Origin: AC-32 sp963765785
Lineage (GTDB): Bacteria > Actinomycetota > Thermoleophilia > Gaiellales > Gaiellaceae
Reading direction: 5' to 3'
Length of the DNA: 64,000 bases
Assembly (NCBI GenBank): GCA_963765785.1
Contig: CAVXXW010000009.1
Location: 372,001 to 436,000 of the forward strand
Position 1 is the stretch's first letter; every line of letters starts with the position of its first letter. A program made the position numbers and the translations under genes. Positions 1-8,166 of this stretch are shown one piece after another. Below the pieces are notes generated by a model that saw only the letters and a list, made by a program, of their open reading frames with translations, did no database searches and was not told the DNA's origin.

Positions 1-60
1 GAGCTCGAGGGCGAGCACGAGGAGCTCGTGCTCCCCGCGGAGATCACGCTCGCGCCGTGA
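1..60 (+). CDS. C-terminal end of an unidentified gene (5' truncated)
   Basis: Frame 1 is open from the window edge and ends ...EITLAP at a TGA at 58-60, 19 residues in all. The next gene starts with a GTG at 57 that overlaps this stop, the 4-bp overlap seen many times in this window, which supports a real upstream gene in the same operon. The residues are acidic (ELEGEHEEL) and too few to name a family. Confidence 0.5.
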   Translation, partial: ELEGEHEELVLPAEITLAP

Positions 61-899
61 ACGCCGAACGGCTGGAGCGGTGGCGCACGCGAGGGCAAGC
101 GGCGAAGGACCGCCTCGAGGAGGCGCGCACACGGCACGCGTCGCTCGAGTTCGCGTTCACGCTGATCGAGGGCGACTCGTCGATCGGCGGCGGCCTGCTC
201 GCTGGTGCGCTCGCCTATCGGATCTTCGTCCTGCTGCTGCCGACCGCGCTGTTGCTCGTCTCGGGCCTCGGGCTCTACGCGGGCGCCGTCGACAAGAGCA
301 CGAGAGAGGTGACGCGCGAGGCGGGGCTGCACGGGCTGTTCGCGTCGAACGTGGCCGAGACCGCGTCGGGCGGTGCGCGCTGGCTCGTGTTCATCTTGAT
401 GATCCCGGCCGTCCTCTACGCCGTGGCGAAGCTCTACCGCGCGCTCGCGGTCGTGCACGGGATCGTCTGGCACCAGACCGGGCGCGCCGGCCGGACGACG
501 TTGCGGGGCGTCGGCATCCTCTGTCTCGGGCTGCTGACCGTGCTCGCAGCGACCGAGATCTCCAGCTGGGTCGGCCGCCACCAGCAGCTCGGCAGGCTCT
601 GGGTGCTCCTGGTCTACATCGTGCTTGCCGGTGGAGCCTGGCTCGCGCTCTCGCTCGAGCTCCCTCACGCCGACGTCCACTGGACGGGGCTGCTACCGGG
701 CGCGCTCCTGTTCGGCGCCGGCCTGCTCGCCGTGAACGTCTTCAACGTGTACATCACCGCGCGCCTGGTCGAGAACCGCGCGGACACGTACGGCGCGCTC
801 GGGATAGCGGCCGCGCTCCTGTTCTCGCTCGTGCTCGTCGGACGCGTGATGGTAGTGGCGGCCGAGCTCAACGCCCTTCTCGACCGGCGGCGCGTGTAG
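57..899 (+). CDS. YihY/BrkB-family membrane protein
   Basis: A 280-residue polytopic membrane protein of the YihY/virulence-factor-BrkB family, whose molecular function is not settled. A hydrophilic N-terminal 30 residues precede about six hydrophobic segments, including LAYRIFVLLLPTALLLVSGL near residue 50 and LLFSLVLVGRVMVVAAELNA near the end. The family hallmark AYRxF...P in the first membrane segment and the closing ...AELNA are visible. It is coupled to the truncated gene upstream by a GTGA overlap. The family assignment is good; the role in the envelope is inference. Confidence 0.85.
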   Translation: MNAERLERWRTRGQAAKDRLEEARTRHASLEFAFTLIEGDSSIGGGLLAGALAYRIFVLLLPTALLLVSGLGLYAGAVDKSTREVTREAGLHGLFASNVAETASGGARWLVFILMIPAVLYAVAKLYRALAVVHGIVWHQTGRAGRTTLRGVGILCLGLLTVLAATEISSWVGRHQQLGRLWVLLVYIVLAGGAWLALSLELPHADVHWTGLLPGALLFGAGLLAVNVFNVYITARLVENRADTYGALGIAAALLFSLVLVGRVMVVAAELNALLDRRRV

Positions 900-911
900 G
901 AGACTTCACCT

Positions 912-1472
912 GTGCCCATGTCCGCGCTCGAGACGATGCGGCTGGACGATGTGCTGGAGCACGTCAACGTGCCGAGCTACGTGATCGACACGGCCGGTGT
1001 GATCCGCTGGGTGAACTCGGCCGGCCGGAACCTCGTCGGGGACGTGCGCGGGCGGCAGTTCACGTCCGTGGTCGCGCCTGAGGAAACGCTGCGGGCGCGG
1101 GAGCTGTTCGCGCGCAAGATCGTCGGAGCCGCCCGTGTCACGGACGCGGGCGTCGTCGTGCTCGACGCCGACGGGGAACGCGTCGCTGTCGAGGTGAGCT
1201 CAGTGCCGCTCCGCGACGGCGAGCATGTGATCGGCGTCTTCGGGCAGGTCTCGGAGATCGTCGAGGAGCCGCATGCGCACCCTGACCTGGAGCTGACGCC
1301 GCGTCAGGCGGAGGTGCTCCGGCTGCTCGAGCGCGGCCGCTCGACGAGGCAGATCGCCGAGGAGCTGCACCTCAGCATCGAGACGGTCCGCAACCACATC
1401 CGCCAGGTGCTGCGGGCGACCGGCACGCACTCGCGGCTCGAGGCGGTCGCGATCGCCAACGGCGTGCACTAG
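912..1472 (+). CDS. PAS-sensor LuxR-type transcriptional regulator
   Basis: A 186-residue one-component regulator. Residues about 10-115 form a PAS domain (VIDTAGVIRWVNSAGRNLVG, then VIGVFGQVSEIVEE). Residues about 128-186 are a LuxR/GerE helix-turn-helix opening with LTPRQAEVLRLLERGRSTRQ and continuing IAEELHLSIETVRNHI. The start is GTG at 912 or ATG two codons later. It lacks a receiver domain, so the PAS part presumably senses a ligand, redox state or partner protein. Its targets are unknown; the neighbouring BrkB gene 12 bp upstream is on the same strand and may be co-transcribed. Confidence 0.9.
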   Translation: MPMSALETMRLDDVLEHVNVPSYVIDTAGVIRWVNSAGRNLVGDVRGRQFTSVVAPEETLRARELFARKIVGAARVTDAGVVVLDADGERVAVEVSSVPLRDGEHVIGVFGQVSEIVEEPHAHPDLELTPRQAEVLRLLERGRSTRQIAEELHLSIETVRNHIRQVLRATGTHSRLEAVAIANGVH

Positions 1473-2338
1473 TGGGCCGGCTCGCGCTCGGGCCGTGAAG
1501 CGTCCGGACGAGCGAGCAGCACGGCCCCAATCGTGACCGCCGCGAAGGCGAGCAGGCGGAGCGCGCCGAACGCACCAGAGGGCACAGGCTCGCCGAGCAC
1601 GACGGCGCCCGCGGCGATCGGCAATGCGTTCGTGACCAGTGTGGCCAGGCCGGCGACCGTGAGGGCCGCGCCTCTCTGATAGCCGAGCTGGAGCAACGCC
1701 GTGCCCAGCGAGTAGCCGACGATCACGCCGACGGCGAACGCGTACCGCGCGCCTCCCTGTGTGGCGACCTTGACCGAGATGTCGCCGATCGAGAACAAGA
1801 GCCCTCCGGCAAGGCCTTCGGCGACTGCCAGCGCGCCCAGCTTCCAACCGACGGCAAGCGCGACCACTGCTGCACCGGCTGTCGCTCCGAGCCAGAGGAC
1901 GATCGCAGCGGTGGTGCCTCCGGTGCCCTCACCGGTGCCGCCGGCGAGCGAGATCGCGAGAGCGAGCAGCCCGACCGTCGACAGGGTCACGCCGGCGAGC
2001 TCGTGTCGCCCGAGTCGCTGACGGTTCATGCGCGAGGAAGCGAACGCGAGGACTCCGATCCCGCCCGCGGTGACGCTCTGGACGAGCGCGAGCGGCGCGA
2101 GAGCAAGAGCCGCGACGTAGAGCACGAAGCCGCCGCTCTCGAGTGCAAAGCCGAGCAGCCAGCTCCGGTCGGTGAGCAGCACGTGGGCCGAGTGAAGCGG
2201 CCGCCGCATCGAGAGCGCCGGCAACGCTGCAGCAGCGTCATGCTCGCGCAGATATGCGACGTTGATAAGCGCCGTAGACGCCAGGGCCAGTACGAGCGCG
2301 AGTCCGGTCTGCGCCGAGATGGTTGCCGCCACGTTCAT
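1469..2338 (-). CDS. DMT-superfamily (EamA/NIPA-like) transporter
   Basis: About 289 residues and nine to ten hydrophobic helices, with the duplicated-half look of drug/metabolite transporters. Examples are VLYVAALALAPLALVQSVTA and, in the second half, TVAGLATLVTNALPIAAGAV followed by VLGEPVP. The longer open frame begins 18 codons earlier, but ATG at 2338 starts directly with the first membrane helix (MNVAATISAQTGLALVLAL) and leaves room for the divergent recQ start, so I chose it. It meets the LuxR gene tail to tail with a 4-bp overlap. The substrate cannot be inferred. Confidence 0.85.
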   Translation of the reverse strand: MNVAATISAQTGLALVLALASTALINVAYLREHDAAAALPALSMRRPLHSAHVLLTDRSWLLGFALESGGFVLYVAALALAPLALVQSVTAGGIGVLAFASSRMNRQRLGRHELAGVTLSTVGLLALAISLAGGTGEGTGGTTAAIVLWLGATAGAAVVALAVGWKLGALAVAEGLAGGLLFSIGDISVKVATQGGARYAFAVGVIVGYSLGTALLQLGYQRGAALTVAGLATLVTNALPIAAGAVVLGEPVPSGAFGALRLLAFAAVTIGAVLLARPDASRPEREPAH

Positions 2339-2374
2339 GCCGGGTGGAAACCTAGGCTTCTCGCGAGCGGGAAC

Positions 2375-3979
2375 ATGACGAGACCCCAGCAAGAGCCGGC
2401 ACCGGCTTTGGTCGAAGAGGCGATCCGCGCGCTCGCGCGCTCGCGGTTCGGCTTCGCCGAGCTGCGCCCCGGCCAGCTGCGTGCGGCTGCGGCCGCGGTC
2501 GAGGGCCGCGACGTGCTCGCGGTCCTGCCGACCGGCGGCGGCAAGTCAGCGATCTACGAGCTCGCCGGGCTCTTGCGTGACGGGCCGACCGTTGTCGTCT
2601 CGCCGCTGATCGCGCTGCAGAACGACCAGCTCGCACATCTCCGCGCCGCCGAGCTCAGCGCGATCGTGCTCAACTCGCACCAGTCCGCGCGCGAGCACGC
2701 GGCCGCGTTGGCCGCCTCGTGCCGGCCCGAGACGTTTGTCTTCCTCTCGCCGGAGCAGCTCGGCAACGCGGAGACAGAGGAAGCGCTGAGGCGCGCGCGG
2801 CCGGGGCTCTTCGTCGTCGACGAGGCGCACCTGGTCAGCGAGTGGGGTCACGACTTCCGGCCCGACTACATGCGCCTCAGCGCGCAGGCCGACCGGCTCG
2901 GGGTCGAGGTGCGCCTGGCGTTGACCGCGACCGCCGCGCCGCCGGTGCAGAACGAGATCGTCCGGCGGCTCGGGCTCCGCGACCCCGAGATCGTGATCGG
3001 CGACTTCGACCGCCCGCAGCTGCAGTTCTCGGCGCGGAGCGTGCGGTCGGTCGAGGAGAAGCACGAGGAGCTGCTGGCGGCGGCCGCCGAGTTCGAGGGC
3101 GCGGGCATCGTCTATGCCGCGACCCACGCCGACGCAGAGGCGGCCCACGACGCGCTGGAGGCCGCCGGGCACGCCGTCGCCCTCTACCACGCCGGCCTGG
3201 GACCGAGGGCCCGGCGCGAGGCGATGGACACGTTCCTCGACGGCTCCGTCCGCATCGTCGCCGCGACGGTCGCGTTCGGGATGGGCATCGACAAGCCCGA
3301 CGTCCGCTGGGTGGTGCACGTCGACCCGCCGCCGTCGCTCGACGCCTACTACCAGGAGGTCGGTCGCGCCGGGCGTGACGGTCAGGTCGCCCACGCGCGA
3401 CTCCTCTTCCGGGCCGAGGACTTCGGCGCCGCCGTGCATTTCGCAACGGGCGGCGTCTCGACGAAGGCGGTCGCACGAGTCGCCGCTGAGCTCGCGACGG
3501 GAGCCGAGCTCGAAGGCACGCGCGGCGAGACGGCGGCGCTCGTCCGCCTCGTCGACGTCGGCGCCGCGGCGTGGGAGGCCGGCGGTGCGGTGCGCTGGAC
3601 GGGTGCGCTGGACGTCGCCGCGGCCGTGAGCGCGTCCGAGGAGGAGACGGCGCGTGAGCACGAGGTCGAGCGCTCGCGCCTCGAGATGATGCGCCGCTAC
3701 GCCGAGCACACGGGCTGCCGGCGCTCGTTCCTGCTCTCGTACTTCGGCCAGGACTACCCGGGCCCGTGCGGAACCTGCGACACCGACCTCGCCGGGGCGG
3801 CCGAGCCGTCGGCGGCACGGCCGTTCGCGGTGGGCGAGCGAGTCGTCAGCGATCGCTGGGGCGAAGGCACGGTGCAGCGCTACGACGGCGACCAGCTGAC
3901 CGTCCTGTTCGACGAGCACGGCTACCGCGACCTACTCGTCCCGCTCGTCGTCGAGCGGGGTCTGCTGCGCCGCGCCTGA
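2375..3979 (+). CDS. recQ: ATP-dependent DNA helicase RecQ
   Basis: A 534-residue superfamily 2 helicase that unwinds DNA 3' to 5' during recombinational repair. Visible motifs: motif 0 (FGFAELRPGQ), Walker A LPTGGGKSA, DEAH box VVDEAHLVSEWGHDFRPDY, motif III ALTATA, and motif VI QEVGRAGRDG after GMGIDKPDVRWVVH. A zinc-binding segment with four cysteines (HTGCRRSFLLSYFG, CGTCD) follows. No HRDC domain is seen; the last 60 residues are a short basic/acidic tail of SH3-like appearance. ATG at 2375 begins MTRPQQEP just before the helicase core. The 120-residue upstream extension in the same frame is antisense to the transporter and is rejected. Confidence 0.93.
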   Translation: MTRPQQEPAPALVEEAIRALARSRFGFAELRPGQLRAAAAAVEGRDVLAVLPTGGGKSAIYELAGLLRDGPTVVVSPLIALQNDQLAHLRAAELSAIVLNSHQSAREHAAALAASCRPETFVFLSPEQLGNAETEEALRRARPGLFVVDEAHLVSEWGHDFRPDYMRLSAQADRLGVEVRLALTATAAPPVQNEIVRRLGLRDPEIVIGDFDRPQLQFSARSVRSVEEKHEELLAAAAEFEGAGIVYAATHADAEAAHDALEAAGHAVALYHAGLGPRARREAMDTFLDGSVRIVAATVAFGMGIDKPDVRWVVHVDPPPSLDAYYQEVGRAGRDGQVAHARLLFRAEDFGAAVHFATGGVSTKAVARVAAELATGAELEGTRGETAALVRLVDVGAAAWEAGGAVRWTGALDVAAAVSASEEETAREHEVERSRLEMMRRYAEHTGCRRSFLLSYFGQDYPGPCGTCDTDLAGAAEPSAARPFAVGERVVSDRWGEGTVQRYDGDQLTVLFDEHGYRDLLVPLVVERGLLRRA

Positions 3980-4018
3980 GCCTTGCGTCGAGGCGTCGCG
4001 GAGAGGACACTCCTTTCC

Positions 4019-4735
4019 GTGCTCCCGCTCTCAGACGGCTTGCGGGCGCGGCGGTTCCCGTTCGTCAACTGGGCGCTCATCGTCGCCTGCTTCGCGGTCT
4101 GGCTCTTCTACGAGCTGCCGGACCTGAACCACGCCGTCTTCCACGCGTCGTTCTACCCGTGCGCGGTGAACAACTCCTGCCACGCGCCCGAGTCATGGGG
4201 CGTCGCCTGGATCACCTCGATGTTCCTGCACGGGAGCTGGGACCACATCCTCGGGAACATGCTCTTCCTGGCCGTCTTCGGGAAGAACGTCGAGGACGCG
4301 TACGGCCACCTGCAGTACCTCGTCCTCTACTTCGCCGGCGGCTTCGTCGCGACGCTCACGCAGACGGCGGTGACGCTCTGGTTCGGCAGCGAAGCCGCCT
4401 CCCGTGTGCCGAACCTCGGCGCGAGCGGAGCGATCGCGGCCGTGCTCGGCGCCTTCTTCGTGCTCTACCCGAACAGCACGGTGTTCGGCCTGATCGTCAT
4501 CTGGCCCGCCTGGCTCCCGGCCTGGGTGTTCCTCGGCTTCTGGTTCCTCTACCAGCTGTTCGAAGGCGGCTTCGGCATCGTCGCCGCCTCGGCGAACGGC
4601 GGCGGCACCGCGTTCTTCGCCCACGTTGGCGGCTTTGCCTTCGGCGCCCTCGTCACCGTCGCGCTGATGAAACGAGGCGTGACGGAGCCGCGGGGCCCGA
4701 ACGACGCACCCAGTCCGGCCGTCTGCGGCCTCTAG
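4019..4735 (+). CDS. Rhomboid-family intramembrane serine protease
   Basis: About 238 residues with six or seven hydrophobic segments. The rhomboid catalytic pair is visible: the nucleophile serine in NLGASGAIAAVLGAFF and the histidine in FFAHVGGFAFG. The conserved FLHGSWDHILGNMLFLAVFG precedes them. I chose GTG at 4019 because GAGAGGA lies 11 bases upstream; a TTG at 3983 in the same frame would add 12 residues. It follows recQ on the same strand. An intramembrane protease that cleaves other membrane proteins is the expected activity; no substrate is evident. Confidence 0.88.
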   Translation: MLPLSDGLRARRFPFVNWALIVACFAVWLFYELPDLNHAVFHASFYPCAVNNSCHAPESWGVAWITSMFLHGSWDHILGNMLFLAVFGKNVEDAYGHLQYLVLYFAGGFVATLTQTAVTLWFGSEAASRVPNLGASGAIAAVLGAFFVLYPNSTVFGLIVIWPAWLPAWVFLGFWFLYQLFEGGFGIVAASANGGGTAFFAHVGGFAFGALVTVALMKRGVTEPRGPNDAPSPAVCGL

Positions 4736-4739
4736 TCGC

Positions 4740-4967
4740 CTAGGCCGGCGAGCCGGCGTCGATCCACGCTCGGAAACGCGCTACGTCCTCGGGCGTCCAC
4801 GCGCCGTCGCAGGGCATCGTCCCGTCGGCCAGCCTCCCGTAGATCGCTTCGGCGTTCTCGCGCACGTCGTCGTACGACGACAAGTCGAAGGCAAACGACA
4901 TCGACCGCACGTCGCGGTCGCGGAACAGCGGCCGGATGTCCTTTGCGTAGGTCACGTCAGCTTCCAT
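4740..4967 (-). CDS. Small conserved protein, cytochrome-c-like C-terminal motif
   Basis: 75 residues, soluble. It opens with YAKDIRPLFRDRD and ends PCDGAWTPEDVARFRAWIDA, a pattern of a widespread small bacterial protein of unknown function that resembles the IRPIF...W(I/V)DAG ends of cytochrome-c-like modules. There is no CXXCH haem site. It ends four bases after the rhomboid gene, convergently. The role is unknown. Confidence 0.65.
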   Translation of the reverse strand: MEADVTYAKDIRPLFRDRDVRSMSFAFDLSSYDDVRENAEAIYGRLADGTMPCDGAWTPEDVARFRAWIDAGSPA

Positions 4968-5128
4968 CGGCTCCTCCTCGTAGGGCCCCGATCACATCGT
5001 CCACCCGGTCAACACGACCTCCTCGAGACGGGCGGCAGAGCGGACGCAATCCGCTCTGCGAAACCCGCGCAGCTCAAGGGTGCGGTCCGTCGGCATGCGC
5101 CGAATCTACCGCTCGGCGACAATGCCCC

Positions 5129-5464
5129 ATGGTCAAGATCACCGACAAGACTGACTACAGCCGCTTCGTCCGCCCGGACGACGAGGACGAGGGCATCTGG
5201 CTCGACCACGTCGAGGTGCACCTGGTCACGCATCCGGTCGGCCAGGTGAAGGAGGTGCACGTCCACGAACCGCCGCAGGACCACGTCATCGTCATCCGGT
5301 CGGGCCGGATGCGCTGGACGGTCGACGGCGAGTCGCTGGACGCCGGCCCCGGCGACGTGATCGTCACGCCGGCCGGGGTCGGGCACAGCTACGAGGTGCT
5401 CGGCGACGAACCGGCGAAGGTCGTCTGCATCGACGCGCCGAAGCGCCCGAAGCCGGACGCCTAG
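5129..5464 (+). CDS. Cupin-domain protein
   Basis: 111 residues forming one small beta-barrel cupin. Metal-ligand motifs are recognisable: VHVHEPPQDHVIVIRSG (motif 1, His/His/Glu-like) and PAGVGHSYEV (motif 2 His). The ATG at 5129 follows a short non-coding stretch. The stop overlaps the bL31 stop on the opposite strand by three bases. Such single-domain cupins can be enzymes or sugar/ligand binders; nothing nearby narrows it. Confidence 0.85.
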   Translation: MVKITDKTDYSRFVRPDDEDEGIWLDHVEVHLVTHPVGQVKEVHVHEPPQDHVIVIRSGRMRWTVDGESLDAGPGDVIVTPAGVGHSYEVLGDEPAKVVCIDAPKRPKPDA

Positions 5465-5661
5465 GCCGCCAGCGAGCGGCGGCGGTTGAAGCGCTCGATC
5501 CGGTCGCCGCGCACGGCCGTGTGCTGCCGGCCGGTGTAGGCCGGATGGCAGTTCGCGCAGACGTCGACCGAGAGCCGGTCGGCGGTCGAGCGCACGTCGA
5601 ACGCCGTGCCGCAGGTCGCGCAGACGGCGTGGACGGAATGGAGCTCGGGATGCTGGGTCAC
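5461..5661 (-). CDS. rpmE: Large-subunit ribosomal protein bL31
   Basis: 66 residues. Zinc-type bL31 features are visible: AVCATCGTAFDVRST followed by VDVCANCHPAYTGRQ (two CXXC pairs) and the basic tail RIERFNRRR. The start is GTG at 5661, fixed by GAAGGAGG eight bases upstream. The Cys-containing form binds zinc, unlike the zinc-free YtiA-type paralogue. It stands alone, divergent from an HxlR-type regulator with which it shares a short intergenic region. Confidence 0.93.
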   Translation of the reverse strand: MTQHPELHSVHAVCATCGTAFDVRSTADRLSVDVCANCHPAYTGRQHTAVRGDRIERFNRRRSLAA

Positions 5662-5695
5662 GTGGGGTACCTCCTTCGTACCCAAAGAATAGCAA

Positions 5696-5723
5696 AGTAA
5701 GTTGCGTGAAGAAACTAAGTTGC
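5696..5723 (+). promoter_or_regulatory. Candidate HxlR operator: direct repeats between rpmE and the regulator
   Basis: Two copies of (A)(G/C)TAAGTTGC, at 5696-5705 and 5714-5723, are spaced 18 bp apart. The second contains the palindrome AACTAAGTT (5713-5721). They sit in the AT-richest part of the 75-bp divergent intergenic region, ending 14 bp before the HxlR GTG. HxlR-family proteins commonly autoregulate, so an operator is a reasonable inference, not shown. Confidence 0.45.
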
Positions 5724-5736
5724 TACAGTCGGTCCA

Positions 5737-6171
5737 GTGCTGCACCGGAGCTACGAAGGCCAGAACTGCTCGATCGCCCGCGCGCTGGAGATCGTGGGCG
5801 AGCGCTGGACGTTGCTGATCGTCCGCGACGTCCTGCTCGGGCTGCGGCGGTTCGACCAGCTTCAGGCGAGCCTCGGCATCGCGCGCAACGTCCTCACCGA
5901 GCGGCTCAATCGGCTGGTCGAGGAGGGCATCCTTGAGCGCGTCCGCTACAGCGAGCGGCCGGCGCGCTACGAGTACCGGCTCACGGCCAAGGGCCGCGAG
6001 CTCGAGCTCGCGCTCACCGCGCTGCGGCAGTGGGGCGACGAGCACGTGAGCGAGAGGCCGCCGCAGCTCCTGCGCCGGAAGGCCGACAGGAAGCCCGTGA
6101 TCGCGGCGCTCGTGTTGAAGGGTGCCGCCGTTCTGCGCGGCGACGAGGTGGAGCTCGTCTCCGGGCCCTGA
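5737..6171 (+). CDS. HxlR-family winged-helix regulator
   Basis: 144 residues. The HxlR signature is clear: NCSIARALEIVGERWTLLIV (with the conserved N-terminal cysteine), then FDQLQ..LGIARNVLTERL and the wing RYEYRLTAKGREL. Family members sense redox stress or electrophiles, often through that cysteine, and control neighbouring reductases. WrbA at 6871-7548 and the GFA protein at 6425 are plausible but unproven targets. GTG start at 5737. Confidence 0.9.
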   Translation: MLHRSYEGQNCSIARALEIVGERWTLLIVRDVLLGLRRFDQLQASLGIARNVLTERLNRLVEEGILERVRYSERPARYEYRLTAKGRELELALTALRQWGDEHVSERPPQLLRRKADRKPVIAALVLKGAAVLRGDEVELVSGP

Positions 6172-6179
6172 GCCAGGCG

Positions 6180-6386
6180 TCAGGTCGTCGCGTAGTGCGC
6201 CGCGAGGAGCGCGCCGCCGATCAGGAGCGCGACGACAACGAGCGCCAGCAGACCGACGGCGACGATGACGATCAGGGGCGTCGCCTCGCTCTCGCCCTCG
6301 TCGGCGACATGGGCGAGGTGCTCGACCTCGTGCTCGGCGGCGTGGATCGGATGTCGAACCGGGCTTTCGTGCTCGTCGCCGCTCAT
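6180..6386 (-). CDS. Small single-pass membrane protein
   Basis: 68 residues: a His/Glu-rich hydrophilic half (AAEHEVEHLAHVADEGE) followed by one strong C-terminal membrane helix beginning PLIVIVAVGLLALVVVALLI. ATG start. No family is recognised. The histidine-rich face could bind metal, but that is speculation. The high-GC codon pattern fits its neighbours. Confidence 0.55.
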   Translation of the reverse strand: MSGDEHESPVRHPIHAAEHEVEHLAHVADEGESEATPLIVIVAVGLLALVVVALLIGGALLAAHYATT

Positions 6387-6424
6387 GGCTCGATTATGCG
6401 CCTGTCTGCGATAGTCGTGCCGAG

Positions 6425-6874
6425 ATGGCGGAGCACGAGCAGCTCGGTTCCGAACCGAGCCCGGAGAACCCGCTCAGGGGCTCGTGCCTCTGCGGCGGCG
6501 TGCAGTTCGAGATCACGGCGCCGTTCGTCTGGGCGAGCCACTGCCACTGCTCGCGCTGCCGCAAGCACTCCGGCGCGTTCGGGCTCACCCAGGGCCGCGT
6601 CCCGCGCGAGGGCTTCCGGCTGATCCGGGGCGAGGAGCTGATCACGGTCTATGAGCCGCCCGGCGAAGGCCGGGTCAAGGCCTTCTGCAAGGTCTGCGGG
6701 TCGAGCCTGTTCGGGAACGTCTGGCCGGAGGGCGACCAGATCGGCGTGCGGTTCGGCGCGCTCGACGGCGATCCGGGGATCCGGCCGCAGTTCCACACGT
6801 TCGTCGAGTCGCGCGCAGCGTGGGACGAGCTGCCCGACGACGGGCTCGAGCGCTTCGACGAGAGCGCCGGCTAG
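6425..6874 (+). CDS. GFA/CENP-V-family zinc protein
   Basis: 149 residues. Family cysteines are visible: CLCGGVQFEI, then HCHCSRCRKHSGAFG, then FCKVCGSSLFG, which together bind two zinc ions in the GFA (glutathione-dependent formaldehyde-activating enzyme) fold. The family name overstates activity; most members are uncharacterised. It converges with wrbA with a 4-bp overlap. Confidence 0.88.
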   Translation: MAEHEQLGSEPSPENPLRGSCLCGGVQFEITAPFVWASHCHCSRCRKHSGAFGLTQGRVPREGFRLIRGEELITVYEPPGEGRVKAFCKVCGSSLFGNVWPEGDQIGVRFGALDGDPGIRPQFHTFVESRAAWDELPDDGLERFDESAG

Positions 6875-7548
6875 GGGCCGGCCGGGCCGGCGAAGAGGTC
6901 CGGGCTCGGGCGCTCGACCGCGAAGGCTCCGTTGTGCCGCGCGTCGGCGATCACCGCGCTGAAACGGGCGAGCCGCTGCCCCTGGTAGCGGGCGACCGCG
7001 CGCGCGTGCTCGTCCGGGCCTGTGACCGTGTGGCCGGTCACGAACGAGGCGCCGTACGGGTTGCCGCCGGCCGCGAAGACCTCGCGGACGGTGTAGCCGA
7101 GCGGCAGGATCAGCATGCCCCAGTGGTAGAGCGTGTTGTTGAGGGCGAGGATCGTCGTCTCCTGCCCGCCGTGCGGATTCTGCGAGGACGTGAACGTCGT
7201 ACCGACCTTGTCGGCGAGCTTGCCGGCCTGCCAGAGCTCGCCCGCCTGGTCGATGAACTGCTTCAGCTGCGCGGCGATGTTCCCGAAGCGGGTCGGCGAC
7301 CCGAACGCGACGCCGTCGGCCCAGTCGAGGTCGTCGAGGGTCGCGACCGGCGCCTCGGAGACCTCCGAGCGGTGGCGCCCCCAGTACTGGTTCTGCGAGA
7401 TCAGCAGCTCGGAGGCGAGCTCCTCGACGTGCCGGAGCCGTACTTCCGCCCCGGCTCCCTCGGCGCCCTCGGCGACCGCCTGCGCCAGTCCGTGCACGTT
7501 GCCGGTGGCGCTGTAGTAGACGACGGCGATCTTGACGGCATCGGCCAT
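6871..7548 (-). CDS. wrbA: NAD(P)H:quinone oxidoreductase, WrbA type
   Basis: 225 residues, flavodoxin-like. FMN-binding motifs: YYSATGNVHGLAQAVAEGA at the N-terminus and FGSPTRFGNIAAQLKQFID in the middle. The WrbA block SSQNPHGGQETTILALNNTL with HWGMLILPLGY is intact. It catalyses two-electron quinone reduction, protecting against redox cycling. The C-terminal tail is about 20 residues longer than in E. coli WrbA. It may belong to the HxlR regulon given proximity (inference). Confidence 0.9.
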   Translation of the reverse strand: MADAVKIAVVYYSATGNVHGLAQAVAEGAEGAGAEVRLRHVEELASELLISQNQYWGRHRSEVSEAPVATLDDLDWADGVAFGSPTRFGNIAAQLKQFIDQAGELWQAGKLADKVGTTFTSSQNPHGGQETTILALNNTLYHWGMLILPLGYTVREVFAAGGNPYGASFVTGHTVTGPDEHARAVARYQGQRLARFSAVIADARHNGAFAVERPSPDLFAGPAGP

Positions 7549-7572
7549 GCGCGGAGCCTAGTCTCCTTCGGT

Positions 7573-8160
7573 GTGACGGGAGTCGTCCTTCGTGGCGCGG
7601 TCGAGATCGCGGATCCCCTCGCGGTCGCGCTCGGGTTCTTCGACGCGTATGGGCCCGACGATCCCGGCGGCGCGTCCGAGCCGGACCTCTTCGACGAGCG
7701 CGACCTGAGGCGTGCCAACCGCGGCGGCTCGCGCATCTCGGCCGCCGAGCAGGCGGCGGTGCTCGCTCGGCGCGGCCGGATCGAGTCCGTGCTGCGTGCG
7801 ATCCCGGTCGACGCGTCGCTGACCGCGCGAGCGGTCGCGTGGGGGCCGCTGACGGAGCTCTTCGGCTCCTTCGGCGAGATTCGCGGCGTCGGCTTCGCGA
7901 AGATGACCAAGACGCTCCACGGCAAGCGGCCGGCGCTGATCCCGATCCTCGACAGCGTCGTGCAGGCATACCTCGCGACCGACGAGCCGGAACCGCCCGA
8001 GTTCGGCGACCGCGCCACGGCGCTCGTTCGCCGCTACAAGCAGGACCTCGACCGGAACCGGCTCGCGCTACGCGAGGTCCGGCGGGCGCTCGCGACGCGC
8101 GGCTACGAGCTCACGGAGGTACGGATCCTCGACGTCCTGATCTGGTCGGTGGGGAGCTAA
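7573..8160 (+). CDS. DUF6308-like conserved protein
   Basis: 195 residues, soluble, from GTG at 7573, 24 bp from the divergent wrbA start. Conserved-looking segments are RISAAEQAAVLARRGRIESV and GFAKMTKTLHGKRPALIPIL followed by DSVVQAYL. This matches my memory of a family of unknown function in actinobacteria in which a helical core contains a TKTLH-type motif. The longer in-frame extension to 6820 is antisense to wrbA and is rejected. No function can be given. Confidence 0.65.
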   Translation: MTGVVLRGAVEIADPLAVALGFFDAYGPDDPGGASEPDLFDERDLRRANRGGSRISAAEQAAVLARRGRIESVLRAIPVDASLTARAVAWGPLTELFGSFGEIRGVGFAKMTKTLHGKRPALIPILDSVVQAYLATDEPEPPEFGDRATALVRRYKQDLDRNRLALREVRRALATRGYELTEVRILDVLIWSVGS

Positions 8161-8166
8161 GGAGGG

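Noticed and set aside
2003..2374. 120-residue N-terminal extension of the RecQ frame
   Set aside because: It is antisense to the DMT transporter gene and has no helicase sequence; ATG at 2375 gives a normal RecQ N-terminus.
6820..7572. Long N-terminal extension of the DUF6308-like frame
   Set aside because: Antisense to wrbA and of low-complexity charged composition.
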